Shown piece by piece: positions 20,529-28,990 of a stretch of 64,000 nucleotides of DNA. The notes below the pieces were generated by a model. The model saw only the letters and a program-made list of their open reading frames with translations, did not search any database and was not told the DNA's origin. Within the stretch, counting starts at the first letter, position 1. The number at the start of each line of letters is the position of its first letter. The stretch spans positions 1,249,001 to 1,313,000 of the forward strand of contig NZ_CP059164.1 in NCBI RefSeq assembly GCF_013466985.1. Direction: 5' to 3'. This stretch comes from Nocardioides ungokensis (GTDB taxonomy: Bacteria > Actinomycetota > Actinomycetes > Propionibacteriales > Nocardioidaceae). Both the position numbers and the translations under genes were made by a program.

Positions 20529-21635
20529 ATGGACCGCCGCGTCGTCCTGCACATCGGCACCATGAAGACCGGGACCAGCTTCATCCAGTCGGTGCTCGGC
20601 AGCAACAAGGCGGACCTGGCGGAGGCCGGGGTCGTGTTCCCCGGCGGGTTCGGCGTCCAGGCCCGCGCCGTGCGCGACATGCTCAAGCTGCCCAGGCAGC
20701 CCCGGCGCAACCGCCGCCGTTGGGGCCAGCTCGCGGAGCAGGTGCACGCGGGGGATGCCACGGCGATCTTCTCCATGGAGTTCCTGAGCTTCGCCGGCGA
20801 GGAGCAGGTGCCCCGCCTGGTGGAGCCCTTCGCCGGGCTGGACGTCCGGGTCGTGCTCACCGTCCGCGACCAGTTCCGCGTGCTCCCGGCCCAGTGGCAG
20901 ACCTACACCCGCAACTTCGGTACCGACGGGTGGGAGGACTACCTGCGCCACGTCCAGCCGTCGCGCATGGGCTCGGGCAGGAACACCAGGGCCTTCAGGA
21001 CCTTCCACCGCGCGCAGGACATCGAGACGATCCTGTCGCGCTGGAGCAGCGTGCCCGGGGTGTCGTCGGTCGAGGTCGTCACCGTCCCGCCGTCGGGTGC
21101 GCCCCGTGAGGAGCTGTGGCACCGGTTCTGCGCCGCGGCGGGCATCTCGGGCCCGGACGTCAGTCTCGACGAGGTCCGCGACAACGAGTCGCTCGGCTAC
21201 GCGTCGTGTGACTACCTGCGGCGCGCCAACGTCCACCTGCAGGACGTCGCCCCGCGGCGCTACCGCAAGGGCATGCGCCCCCTGGCGTCCCGGGTGCTGG
21301 TCCCGCTGCGTGCCGAGGAGACCCGGCCGCAGCTGGACCAGAAGGCCGCGACGTACGCCCGGACCCGCAACGCGGAGATCCGCGACCTCCTCACCCGTGG
21401 CGGTCACCGCCTGCACGGTTCCCTGGACGACCTGCCGGTGCCGGGTGACCTGACCGGCTACTCGACCCCCATCACCACGCCTCCGCACGAGCAGGTGCTG
21501 CGCGCGGCGCGGGCGGTGTGGGACGACGCAGCGAGCACGGTCGGCGTCGCGGAGGGCAGTCGCCCCGAGGGGCTCGACGACCTCGTCGCCGACGGCACCC
21601 GCCTGCTGCGTCAGGCGAACGCGTGGGACGGGTAG
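20529..21635 (+). CDS. Sulfotransferase-like protein 1
   Basis: This 368-residue cytoplasmic protein begins MDRRVVLHIGTMKTGTSFIQ, the 5'-phosphosulfate-binding loop of PAPS-dependent sulfotransferases (KTGTSF), and continues with a 3'-phosphate-site-like VRVVLTVRDQFRVLPAQWQ near residue 120. It belongs with two further homologues in this window. The likely reaction is transfer of sulfate from PAPS to a sugar or lipid, but related proteins have never been assayed to my knowledge. ATG 20529 is preferred over an upstream ATG because GGGAG precedes it and the P-loop strand starts there. It is the first gene of a run of overlapping plus-strand genes. Confidence 0.75.
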   Translation: MDRRVVLHIGTMKTGTSFIQSVLGSNKADLAEAGVVFPGGFGVQARAVRDMLKLPRQPRRNRRRWGQLAEQVHAGDATAIFSMEFLSFAGEEQVPRLVEPFAGLDVRVVLTVRDQFRVLPAQWQTYTRNFGTDGWEDYLRHVQPSRMGSGRNTRAFRTFHRAQDIETILSRWSSVPGVSSVEVVTVPPSGAPREELWHRFCAAAGISGPDVSLDEVRDNESLGYASCDYLRRANVHLQDVAPRRYRKGMRPLASRVLVPLRAEETRPQLDQKAATYARTRNAEIRDLLTRGGHRLHGSLDDLPVPGDLTGYSTPITTPPHEQVLRAARAVWDDAASTVGVAEGSRPEGLDDLVADGTRLLRQANAWDG

Positions 21636-21646
21636 GCTCGCCGCCC

Positions 21647-23220
21647 ATGGGACGCGGTGACACTGGGACGGACATGCTCCGGTCCGCTCGGGTGACCGAT
21701 GGTGGGATCTTCGTGCGGACCGAGCAGGACCGGGCCGTCGACATCCTGTTCGACGGCCGACGCATCGGCTCCTTCTGGCTGCAGCGCGACACGCGTGCGG
21801 CGGGGGAGGAGCGCAAGTACCCCTGGCCCGACGCGCTGCGCCGCTTCCTCGACGGGGTGACCACACTCTCGCTGGTCGACCACGTGAGCGAGGAGGAGCT
21901 CTTCTCCGCCGAGGTGCACCTCGGCACCGGCGAGGAGCGGATCCGGATCGAGGACGCCCAGGGCAATCCGCTCGGCCTCGACAAGAGCCTGCGCCTGATG
22001 CGCCTCTTCGAGAGCCGCAGCGCCGAGCACGTCAAGCCGCTGCTGGACTCCATGGAGGCCGTGCTCGCGGCCCTCGAGAAGGCCGGCGTCGAGCCGTTCA
22101 TCGCCTACGGCACGCTGCTGGGCGCGGTGCGCGACGGTGCCCTCATCGGCCACGACTCCGACGCCGACCTCGGCTACGTGAGCGCCCACGACCACCCGGT
22201 CGACGTCATGCTCGAGTCCTTCCACCTCCAGCGCGCCCTGGTCGAGCAGGGCTTCGCGGTCACCCGCTACAGCGGGATCGCCTTCAAGGTGCTCGTGGAG
22301 GAGTCCGACGGCACCCGGCGCGGCCTGGATGTCTTCGGCGGCTTCCTGCGCGACGGGATGCTCTACCTGATGGGCGAGGTCGGGCACCCGTTCGAGGCGG
22401 AGTGGGTGCGCCCGCGCAGCCGGGCCACCCTCGAGGGCCGCACCTTCCCCACGCCGGCCGTCCCCGAGCACCTGCTCGAGGCGATGTACGGACCCACCTG
22501 GCGGGTGCCGGACCGGCGTACAAGTTCGAGACGCCGCAGTCGACCGTGCGTCGCCTCAACGGCTGGTTCCGCGGCACCCGCGTGGGCCAGGAGCACGTCT
22601 GGGGCAAGTTCTATGGCCCCGGCCCGCAGGAGGGGCCGCAGGGCCCGAGCTCGTTCGTGCGCTGGGTCCGCGCTCGCGAGCCGGAGATGCGCACCGCCGT
22701 CGACGTCGGTTGTGGCTACGGCCGCGACGTGATGTGGCTGGCGCGGCAGGGGGTCGAGGCCTGGGGCCTGGACTTCATCGCCCGCGCCTTCAAGCGTCCC
22801 GCCAAGCGTGCCGAACGCCAGGGCCTGCCCGCCTCCTTCATGTGGGCCAACCTCACCGAGCTCCGCTCGGTGATGGTGACGGGGGCCCTGCTGGCGCGCC
22901 AGCCCGGGCCGCGCGTGGTGCTCGCCCGCCACGTGGCCGACGCCACCGACGCGACCGGCCGGGCGCACCTGCTCCGGCTCGCCCGCATGGTGGCCGGCCG
23001 CTCGGGGCGCCTCTACCTCCAGGTCCAGATCGCGCGGACGCCGGGCGAGGGCGAGCGCGGCGTCAAGGTCCTCGACGTCGATGACCTGCTCGCCCAGGTC
23101 GCCGACCTCGGGGGACGGGTGCTGGAGCGTCATGACCTGGCCGACGACGAGGGCGGCGACGCGCCCGACTCGTCGTCGGCACCGACCATCTGCAGATTGG
23201 TGATCACGTGGAATCCCTGA
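21647..23220 (+). CDS. LicD-family nucleotidyltransferase fused to a SAM methyltransferase domain (frameshifted here)
   Basis: Corrected length is about 524 residues. An N-terminal part of about 130 residues is of unknown fold. A LicD-type domain follows (about residues 140-290) with the signature YGTLLGAVRDGALIGHDSDA and its paired Asp residues, and then a class I methyltransferase domain (about 345-520; VDVGCGYGRDVMWLARQG). LicD proteins transfer phosphocholine-like groups to cell-surface glycans; a methyltransferase in the same chain could modify the transferred group or the glycan (inference). The frame breaks at 22513-22514: one additional C gives WRVPDPAYKFETPQSTVRR across the join. It starts 11 bases after the previous stop and overlaps the next gene by 13 bases. 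Confidence 0.75.
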
Positions 23221-23450
23221 GGACGATCGCGCGCCGGGTCCGCGACCGCGGCGGCCTGGAGAGCCGGATCGAGGAGCTGGAGGCCGAGGTCCAGGAGTGC
23301 CGCCAGCTGAACCTGCGCCTGGCCGAGCTCACCGACGTGGTGATGGAGCTGCTCGTGCCCCTGGCCGACCGCGACGAGGCACGGGTCGCGGAGCTGCTGC
23401 AGCACTACCGCGACAGCGTCAACGACCCGCCGGTGCCCGGCCCTCGATGA
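23208..23450 (+). CDS. Small coiled-coil protein in sulfotransferase operon (DUF6752-like)
   Basis: This 80-residue protein starts at GTG 23208 inside the end of the previous gene. Residues 16-50 (LESRIEELEAEVQECRQLN and LRLAELTDVVMELLVPLADR) show a clear heptad pattern, followed by a short helix ending AELLQHYRDSVNDPP. It has no signal peptide and no membrane segment. I recognise it only as resembling small coiled-coil proteins that accompany sulfotransferase-like genes in Nocardioides-type genomes. Overlaps on both sides (13 bases upstream, ATGA downstream) mean it is made together with the flanking enzymes, so an accessory or oligomerising role is plausible. Confidence 0.7.
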   Translation: MESLRTIARRVRDRGGLESRIEELEAEVQECRQLNLRLAELTDVVMELLVPLADRDEARVAELLQHYRDSVNDPPVPGPR

Positions 23451-24565
23451 CCGCGAGGGTTTTCCTGCACGTCGGGTTGCCCAAGACGGGCACGACCTAC
23501 CTGCAGGGCTGCCTCTGGGACAACAAGCAGGAGCTCATCCAGCGCGGCGTCCTGCTCCCCGGTCGCCACCGCCGGCGCCACCTGCTGGCGTCCCTGGACC
23601 TGCGCGAGGACCCCAAGCTCCTGCGGCGGGACGGCGACGTCGAGACGGCCTGGCAGGACCTGGTGGACGAGGCGAGCGACTGGCAGGGCGACGTGGTGAT
23701 CAGCCACGAGTTCTTCGCCAGCGCCGCGCCCGAGCACATCCAGCGCGCCGTCGCCTCGTTCCCCGACGCGGAGTTCCACGTGATCGTGACGGCCCGGGCC
23801 ATGGTCGGGCTGGGTGTGTCGCGGTGGCAGGAATGGGTGAAGAACGGCGGCCAGCTCGGCATCGACTCGTACCCGCCGCGGGAGGACTACGACCCCACGG
23901 ACGAGTGGGGCTGGGGCAGCTTCGACCTCGCCGACATCCTCGCCCGCTGGGGGGCGGTGGTTCCTCACGAGCGGGTCCACGTCCTGCCCATGGCCTCCGG
24001 GGGAGCGAACCCGCGCGACCTGTGGCTGCGCTTCCTCTCCGTGCTGGGGCTGGGAGCCGAGGGCCTCGAGGTGTCCGAGGAGAAGGTCAACCGATCGTTG
24101 GGCCTGGTCGAGGTCGAGCTGCTGAGGCGTGTCAATCGACACCTGACCGAGTTCAGCACGGCGGCCGATCGCGGCAACTGGATCCGTGGCTACCTCGGCG
24201 AGGGCGACGTCATGCCGGACTCGCGCGAGCGGTTCCGCCCGGACGACAAGAGCCTGGAGAGGTTCTGCCGGCGTGGGGAGGAGGCCATGGCCATGCTTCG
24301 CGACGGGGGCTTCGACGTGGTGGGCGACCTCGCTCTGCTGGAGCCCGCCGACCTGAACGGCCTGCGCCATCCGTCCGACGTCACTGACGCCGAGCTGCTC
24401 GACGCCGCCACCGTCACCATCGCCAACCTGGTCTCCGACGTGAGGTCCCTCACGCGTGAGCGCAAGAGTCTGTCCCACGAGATAGCGAGTCTCCAGGGCG
24501 GCTCGAGACTGCGTGTTAGCGTGCGCAGGCCGTGGATCCGCATGTTGAGAGGTTGGGGACGTTGA
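23447..24565 (+). CDS. Sulfotransferase-like protein 2
   Basis: This 372-residue protein starts RVFLHVGLPKTGTTYLQG, a PAPS-type P-loop (PKTGTTY), and keeps HVIVTARAMVGLGVSRWQEW at the 3'-phosphate-site position. It is a diverged paralogue of the protein at 20529, with the same overall length and order of elements. A C-terminal extension (about residues 320-372; SDVRSLTRERKSLSHEIASL) is predicted coiled coil and could pair with the small coiled-coil protein encoded just upstream. The ATGA start/stop overlap with that gene and TTGA overlap with the next show translational coupling. The acceptor substrate is unknown. Confidence 0.75.
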   Translation: MTARVFLHVGLPKTGTTYLQGCLWDNKQELIQRGVLLPGRHRRRHLLASLDLREDPKLLRRDGDVETAWQDLVDEASDWQGDVVISHEFFASAAPEHIQRAVASFPDAEFHVIVTARAMVGLGVSRWQEWVKNGGQLGIDSYPPREDYDPTDEWGWGSFDLADILARWGAVVPHERVHVLPMASGGANPRDLWLRFLSVLGLGAEGLEVSEEKVNRSLGLVEVELLRRVNRHLTEFSTAADRGNWIRGYLGEGDVMPDSRERFRPDDKSLERFCRRGEEAMAMLRDGGFDVVGDLALLEPADLNGLRHPSDVTDAELLDAATVTIANLVSDVRSLTRERKSLSHEIASLQGGSRLRVSVRRPWIRMLRGWGR

Positions 24566-25800
24566 GACTGCTGGGCAGGGCCATGGGTGTCCTGATGATT
24601 CTTGTTCTCGGGGCGGGAATGGCGCCGGCGTACGCCGGGACCTACCAGCCCAACGCAGGGGCGACGTTCAACATCCCCCGGTCGACGCCTGACAAGGAGT
24701 TCCGCGTCGAGCGGACCATCACGTCGGCCATCAACCACGCGCACAAGGGGTCCCTCATCCGGATCTCCCTCTTCTCGTTCGACCGCAAGCCGGTCGCGCA
24801 GGCCCTGATCAACGCGCACAAGCGCGGCGTCCAGGTGCAGATCCTGCTCAACGACCACCAGGTCACGGGCGCGCAGAAGATGCTGCACGCCGCGCTGGGC
24901 AAGAACCGCTGGCGGAAGAACTTCTCCTACGAGTGCAGCCACGGCTGCCGCTCGACCGGCGAGAACAACCACATCAAGTTCTTCCTGTTCTCCCACACGG
25001 GCAAGGCCCGCAACGTGGTGATGACCGGATCGGTGAACTTCACCACGAACGCGGTGAAGAACCAGTACAACGACGTGTTCGTCAAGAACAACGCGCCCAA
25101 GCTGTTCACCGCTTTCAACCAGCTGTTCGACCAGATGCGCAAGGACAAGCCCGCACACCCGGCCTGGTTCGTGCGGAAGGTCGGCTCCAAGTTCGTCCTG
25201 GAGGCCACGCCGTACCCGAACTTCGGGCCGAAGAACGACCCGATCATCTCGATCCTGAACCCGGTGCACTGCCAGGGCGCCAACGACGGCACCGGCAACG
25301 CCTACCACCACACGGTGATCCGCGTGTCGATGCACGCGTGGAGCGACCGCCGCGGCACCTACATCGCCCAGAAGCTGCGCAACCTCTACGCCGCCGGGTG
25401 CGACGTCAAGGTCATGTACGGCAAGGGCGGGGCCTCGGTCCGGCAGGCGCTGGGCGTGCGCACCAAGCGCGGCTACGTGCCCGCCCACACCAACGGCTAC
25501 GACACCAACGACGACGGCGAGGTCGACCTCTACACGCACCAGAAGGAGCTGATCATCTCGGGCAACTACGGGAAGGATCGCTCCACCAGCCTGGTGGTCA
25601 CCGGCTCCAGCAACTACCAGGACGCCGGCCTTCGCGGGGACGACGAGATCTTCCAGATTCGCAGCTTCGGCGTGCTCGGCCAGTACATGCGCAACTGGAA
25701 GTTCATCTGGGACAACCGCTCGCGTCCGATCCGCACCGTCAACGGACGTCCCGTGGCCCCGTCGTTCTCCTACCGCGGCCCCGCCTGGGAGACCGACTGA
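24562..25800 (+). CDS. Secreted phospholipase D-like protein
   Basis: This 412-residue protein has a signal peptide (RLLGRAMGVLMILVLGAGMA, cleavage after PAYA) and two PLD-type half-sites. The first is NNHIKFFLFSHTG followed by GSVNFT; the second is THQKELIISGNYG followed by GSSNYQ. Both keep His, Lys and the GSxN element, but the position of the usual Asp in HxKx4D is Ser in each, so this is an HKS variant. A motif resembling a calcium-binding loop (DTNDDGEVD) lies near residue 322. Start TTG 24562 overlaps the preceding stop (TTGA) after a GGTTGGGGA site; ATG 24583 is the alternative. It is the last gene of the overlapping set. Confidence 0.8.
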   Translation: MRLLGRAMGVLMILVLGAGMAPAYAGTYQPNAGATFNIPRSTPDKEFRVERTITSAINHAHKGSLIRISLFSFDRKPVAQALINAHKRGVQVQILLNDHQVTGAQKMLHAALGKNRWRKNFSYECSHGCRSTGENNHIKFFLFSHTGKARNVVMTGSVNFTTNAVKNQYNDVFVKNNAPKLFTAFNQLFDQMRKDKPAHPAWFVRKVGSKFVLEATPYPNFGPKNDPIISILNPVHCQGANDGTGNAYHHTVIRVSMHAWSDRRGTYIAQKLRNLYAAGCDVKVMYGKGGASVRQALGVRTKRGYVPAHTNGYDTNDDGEVDLYTHQKELIISGNYGKDRSTSLVVTGSSNYQDAGLRGDDEIFQIRSFGVLGQYMRNWKFIWDNRSRPIRTVNGRPVAPSFSYRGPAWETD

Positions 25801-25848
25801 TCGTCCCGGTTCGATCGAGGGAACCGGGTGACCTGAGAAGGAGCGACC

Positions 25849-27039
25849 GTGGGTCGACTGTGTGAAACCGAGGGGCTGTCCGAGGACCAGACCGAGATCC
25901 TGAAGGCGGTGCGCAGCTTCGTCGAGAAGGAGATCCTTCCCGTCGCGACGGAGCTGGAGCACGCCGACGAGTACCCCACGCAGATCGTGGAGGGCCTCAA
26001 GGAGCTCGGCATCTTCGGGCTGATGATCCCTGAGGAGTACGACGGCCTGGGGGAGTCGCTGCTCACGTACGCGTTGTGCGTCGAGGAGATCGCGCGTGGG
26101 TGGATGAGCGTCTCCGGCGTCATCAACACCCACTTCATCGTGGCCTACATGCTGATGCAGCACGGCACCGAGGAGCAGAAGCGGAAGTACCTGCCCCGGA
26201 TGGCCACGGGCGAGGTGCGCGGTGCCTTCTCGATGTCGGAGCCCGGCCTGGGCTCGGACGTGTCGGCGATCAAGACCAAGGCGACGCGCTCCGATGAGGG
26301 CTACGAGATCACCGGCCAGAAGATGTGGCTGACGAACGGTGGCACCTCGACGCTGGTGGCGACCCTGGTCAAGACCGACGAGGGGGCGGACTCGGTCTAC
26401 CGGAACATGACGACGTTCCTGGTGGAGAAGGAGCCCGGCTTCGGCGAGACGGCCCAGGGGCTCACCATCCCCGGCAAGATCGACAAGATGGGCTACAAGG
26501 GGGTCGACACCACCGAGGCGGTCTTCGAGGGCCACCGGATCTCGGCCGACCAGATCCTGGGTGGGGAGCCGGGCAAGGGCTTCTACCAGATGATGGACGG
26601 CGTCGAGGTCGGGCGCGTCAACGTGGCCGCCCGTGCCTGCGGCATCGCTAACCGGGCCTTCGAGCTGGGCATCGCCTACTCCCAGCAGCGTGAGACCTTC
26701 GGCAAGCCCATCTCCCAGCACCAGGCGATCCTGTTCCGTCTCGCCGAGATGGCGACCAAGGTCGAGACCGCCCACGCGATGATGGTCCGTGCCGCGCGCA
26801 TGAAGGACCGTGGTGAGCGCAACGACGTCGAGGCGGGCATGGCCAAGATGCTGGCCGCGGAGTACTGCAACGAGGTCGTCGAGGACTCGTTCCGCATCCA
26901 CGGCGGCTACGGCTACTCCAAGGAGTACGAGATCGAGCGCCTCTACCGCGAGGCGGCCTTCATGCTCATCGGTGAGGGCACCTCGGACATCCAGAAGATG
27001 ATCATCGGCCGGCGCCTGCTCGAGGACTACAAGCTGTAG
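25849..27039 (+). CDS. Acyl-CoA dehydrogenase
   Basis: This 396-residue flavoenzyme has the standard three-part fold: N-terminal helices (SEDQTEILKAVRSFVEKEIL), the middle beta domain (GAFSMSEPGLGSDVSAIKTK and KMWLTNGG binding FAD and substrate) and the C-terminal helical domain with RVNVAARACGIANRAFEL and GGYGYSKEYEIERLYREA. The closing GEGTSDIQKMIIGRRLL contains the Glu at the position of the usual catalytic base. It should oxidise an acyl-CoA to the 2-enoyl-CoA and pass electrons to ETF; chain-length preference cannot be read. Start is GTG 25849 after GAAGGAG. It begins 48 bases after the phospholipase-like gene and may be read from the same transcript, though its role looks unrelated. Confidence 0.92.
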   Translation: MGRLCETEGLSEDQTEILKAVRSFVEKEILPVATELEHADEYPTQIVEGLKELGIFGLMIPEEYDGLGESLLTYALCVEEIARGWMSVSGVINTHFIVAYMLMQHGTEEQKRKYLPRMATGEVRGAFSMSEPGLGSDVSAIKTKATRSDEGYEITGQKMWLTNGGTSTLVATLVKTDEGADSVYRNMTTFLVEKEPGFGETAQGLTIPGKIDKMGYKGVDTTEAVFEGHRISADQILGGEPGKGFYQMMDGVEVGRVNVAARACGIANRAFELGIAYSQQRETFGKPISQHQAILFRLAEMATKVETAHAMMVRAARMKDRGERNDVEAGMAKMLAAEYCNEVVEDSFRIHGGYGYSKEYEIERLYREAAFMLIGEGTSDIQKMIIGRRLLEDYKL

Positions 27040-27075
27040 GCAGATCGGTCACGCCGTACGGCGTACCGGGCCGTT

Positions 27076-27109
27076 GGCCCGGACCGGGGCTCAGGCCCCG
27101 GTCCGGGCC
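27076..27109. terminator. Bidirectional terminator overlapping a gene end
   Basis: A perfect 15-bp stem (GGCCCGGACCGGGGC at 27076-27090 with 27095-27109) has the loop TCAG. It lies between the convergent acyl-CoA dehydrogenase and sulfotransferase-like genes. The right arm encodes the last residues of the minus-strand protein and the loop is its stop codon. Just upstream, 27051-27064 is the 14-base palindrome ACGCCGTACGGCGT. Confidence 0.75.
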
Positions 27110-28116
27110 TTCGCCTTGCGTACTGCCTTCTGGGCCCAGTTGGGCTTCCCGTCGCGCAGCACGGTGGACAGGGCCGCGACGGCCGCCTCGAGCTCCTGCT
27201 CGGGGCGGATGCTCTCGGGGTCGACGCCACGGGTGTCGACCGGTTCGAGCTCGGTCAGGTCGCCGACGACCTCGACGCCGCTCTCCGCGATCGCCTTGTT
27301 CATCCTCGTCGCCTTGCGGCGCAGCCAGCGGGGGACCGTGAAGCCGATGGAGTCCTCGTCGCGGCGCCGGTGGACCAGCACGTGCTTGCCGAGGGCCTTC
27401 ACCCGCCGCTTGTAGGCCTGGAGGCCGAGGTCGGCGAGCTCGACGTTGAGGCGGCGCATCAGCAGCGCCGAGGGTGCGCCGAGCGACTCGTTGGCGCGGG
27501 GGGCCTCCGTCCAGTCGGCCGGGGCGATGCCGGCGACCTGGCAGAAGCGCTGCCACAGCAGCTCCGACGGGGCGCCCGGGGGCGGGACGGTGATGACCGT
27601 GACGTGGTCGGCGCCGACCCCTTCCGCCCAGCGGTTGACGATCTGGCCGGCGGACTGCTGGCGCCAGAAGCGCTTGCCGGCCTCACCGCCGTGCTCGATG
27701 GCCTGGAGGTACTCCGCCCAGGTCCACGTCCCGCGGTTCTTGACGGTCTCCTGCCACATCGCGGGAACCGTGCGGCCGAGGTCGCGGACGGTGACGACGA
27801 TGCGCAGGTCGGTGTCGGGGAAGTCGCCGACGAGCTGCGCGATCCGGGGGGCCCGGATGGGGCCGAGGTACTCCATCGAGACGATCGCGGTCCCCGGGTG
27901 CGCGTTGATCTCGTCGCGCAGGCTCGCCCAGGCGCCCTCCTGCGCGTGCTTGCTGCCGATCAGGTCCGAGACCGCACGCGCGTGCCTTCCCCAGGTGGGC
28001 CCGGGGAAGAGGATGCCCTGCTGGGCGAGCGTCTCGCGGTTCACGTTGCATCGCTGCTGGATGAACGTCGTGCCGGACTTCATCAAACCGATGTGCAGCA
28101 CCAGCCGGTCAGCCAC
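27091..28116 (-). CDS. Sulfotransferase-like protein 3
   Basis: This 341-residue protein begins ADRLVLHIGLMKSGTTFIQQ, with the PAPS P-loop MKSGTTF, and LRIVVTVRDLGRTVPAMWQE near residue 110. It is closest in layout to the protein at 20529: both share the HVTVITVPPPGAP / VEVVTVPPSGAP block and the following ELLWQRFC / ELWHRFC. The start is GTG 28116 after an AGAGAGG site. It faces the main operon and is separated from it by the acyl-CoA dehydrogenase gene. No function is established. Confidence 0.75.
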   Translation of the reverse strand: MADRLVLHIGLMKSGTTFIQQRCNVNRETLAQQGILFPGPTWGRHARAVSDLIGSKHAQEGAWASLRDEINAHPGTAIVSMEYLGPIRAPRIAQLVGDFPDTDLRIVVTVRDLGRTVPAMWQETVKNRGTWTWAEYLQAIEHGGEAGKRFWRQQSAGQIVNRWAEGVGADHVTVITVPPPGAPSELLWQRFCQVAGIAPADWTEAPRANESLGAPSALLMRRLNVELADLGLQAYKRRVKALGKHVLVHRRRDEDSIGFTVPRWLRRKATRMNKAIAESGVEVVGDLTELEPVDTRGVDPESIRPEQELEAAVAALSTVLRDGKPNWAQKAVRKAKARTGA

Positions 28117-28225
28117 GTGCCTGCCTCTCTGACGACCGTCATGGACCGGCTCATCCTCGCACAATGCTGTCGACGCGAGTTGTCCCGGGATGCAAGGGTG
28201 GTGGCACGGAACCGAGGAGGAGAAC

Positions 28226-28411
28226 ATGCCCGAATCGAACGGCGCGAACGACGATCTCAAGGCCAAGATGAGGGAGGCCCTGGACCGCAAGAAGTCGAAC
28301 GACCAGGGCGTGCCGCACGACGGACCGACCAAGGAGAAGGCCCACGGCTCCGAAGTCGTCGGCGGCGCTCCGAAGATGCACCGGCGCAAGGCCGGCGGCG
28401 GAGGCTCCTGA
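28226..28411 (+). CDS. Small DUF5302-type protein
   Basis: This 61-residue, highly charged protein (ANDDLKAKMREALDRKKSND, then a Gly-rich basic tail MHRRKAGGGGS) resembles the small DUF5302 family found across actinobacteria. It has no signal peptide or membrane segment. ATG 28226 follows GAGGAGG at ideal spacing, which makes expression likely. Its function is unknown. A terminator-like hairpin follows 31 bases after the stop. Confidence 0.7.
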   Translation: MPESNGANDDLKAKMREALDRKKSNDQGVPHDGPTKEKAHGSEVVGGAPKMHRRKAGGGGS

Positions 28412-28442
28412 GCCTCAGGAGGCTCGACGAGCGTGCCAGTGG

Positions 28443-28467
28443 CCCGGCAGTCCATGGGACTGCCGGG
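28443..28467 (+). terminator. Terminator-like hairpin after the DUF5302-type gene
   Basis: CCCGGCAGTCC (28443-28453) pairs perfectly with 28457-28467 across the loop ATG, followed by TCCTGGTCGTT. It lies between convergent genes and probably works in both directions. Confidence 0.7.
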
Positions 28468-28990
28468 TCCTGGTCGTTCAGTTGCTGGTGATCTGGATGG
28501 TGCCGTGGGGTGTGACCAGGTAGCTGCGGCCGTGGGGTCCGTGCCACTGATAGGTGCTGTCGGGTCGGCGTCGGTAGCGCCATCGTCGGCTGGTCTTGGC
28601 GCGGTGATGTCGCCGGCACAACGGGGCGAGATTCTCGGGCCGCGTTTGGCCGGGTGGCCCACCCTCGTCCATCGGGATGTACGGCTCGATGTGGTCGAGG
28701 TCGGCGGTTCGGGCGTCGTGGTGGCACCAGGGGAACACGCAGTGCCCGTCGCGGAGGATGACCAGCTCGCGCATCCACGCGGGAGGCTCGTGCCCGTCGA
28801 CCGCGTCGGTCCTGCCCAGATCGAGGACCGGCTGGACGGTGACCTGGGAGTGGCCGACCCACTCCTTGATCAGGGTGAGAGTGGCGGCGCCGAGCCGCTC
28901 GACCGTGCCCGCGCTCAGGTCCCCCCGGGTGCCGCAGCCGTGGGTGGCGAGGTCGGCCAGGTTCAGGTGGAGGTAGAACCGGGGGCGGTT

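Noticed and set aside
24190..26901. A 903-codon open frame on the minus strand
   Set aside because: It is antisense to the sulfotransferase-like, PLD-like and acyl-CoA dehydrogenase genes. It consists of repetitive Val/Leu/Asp/Arg/Gly composition typical of GC-rich shadow frames and has no recognisable motif.
20529..28116. Secondary-metabolite biosynthetic cluster
   Set aside because: There are no polyketide, peptide synthetase, terpene or RiPP genes. The acyl-CoA dehydrogenase looks like a general metabolic enzyme.
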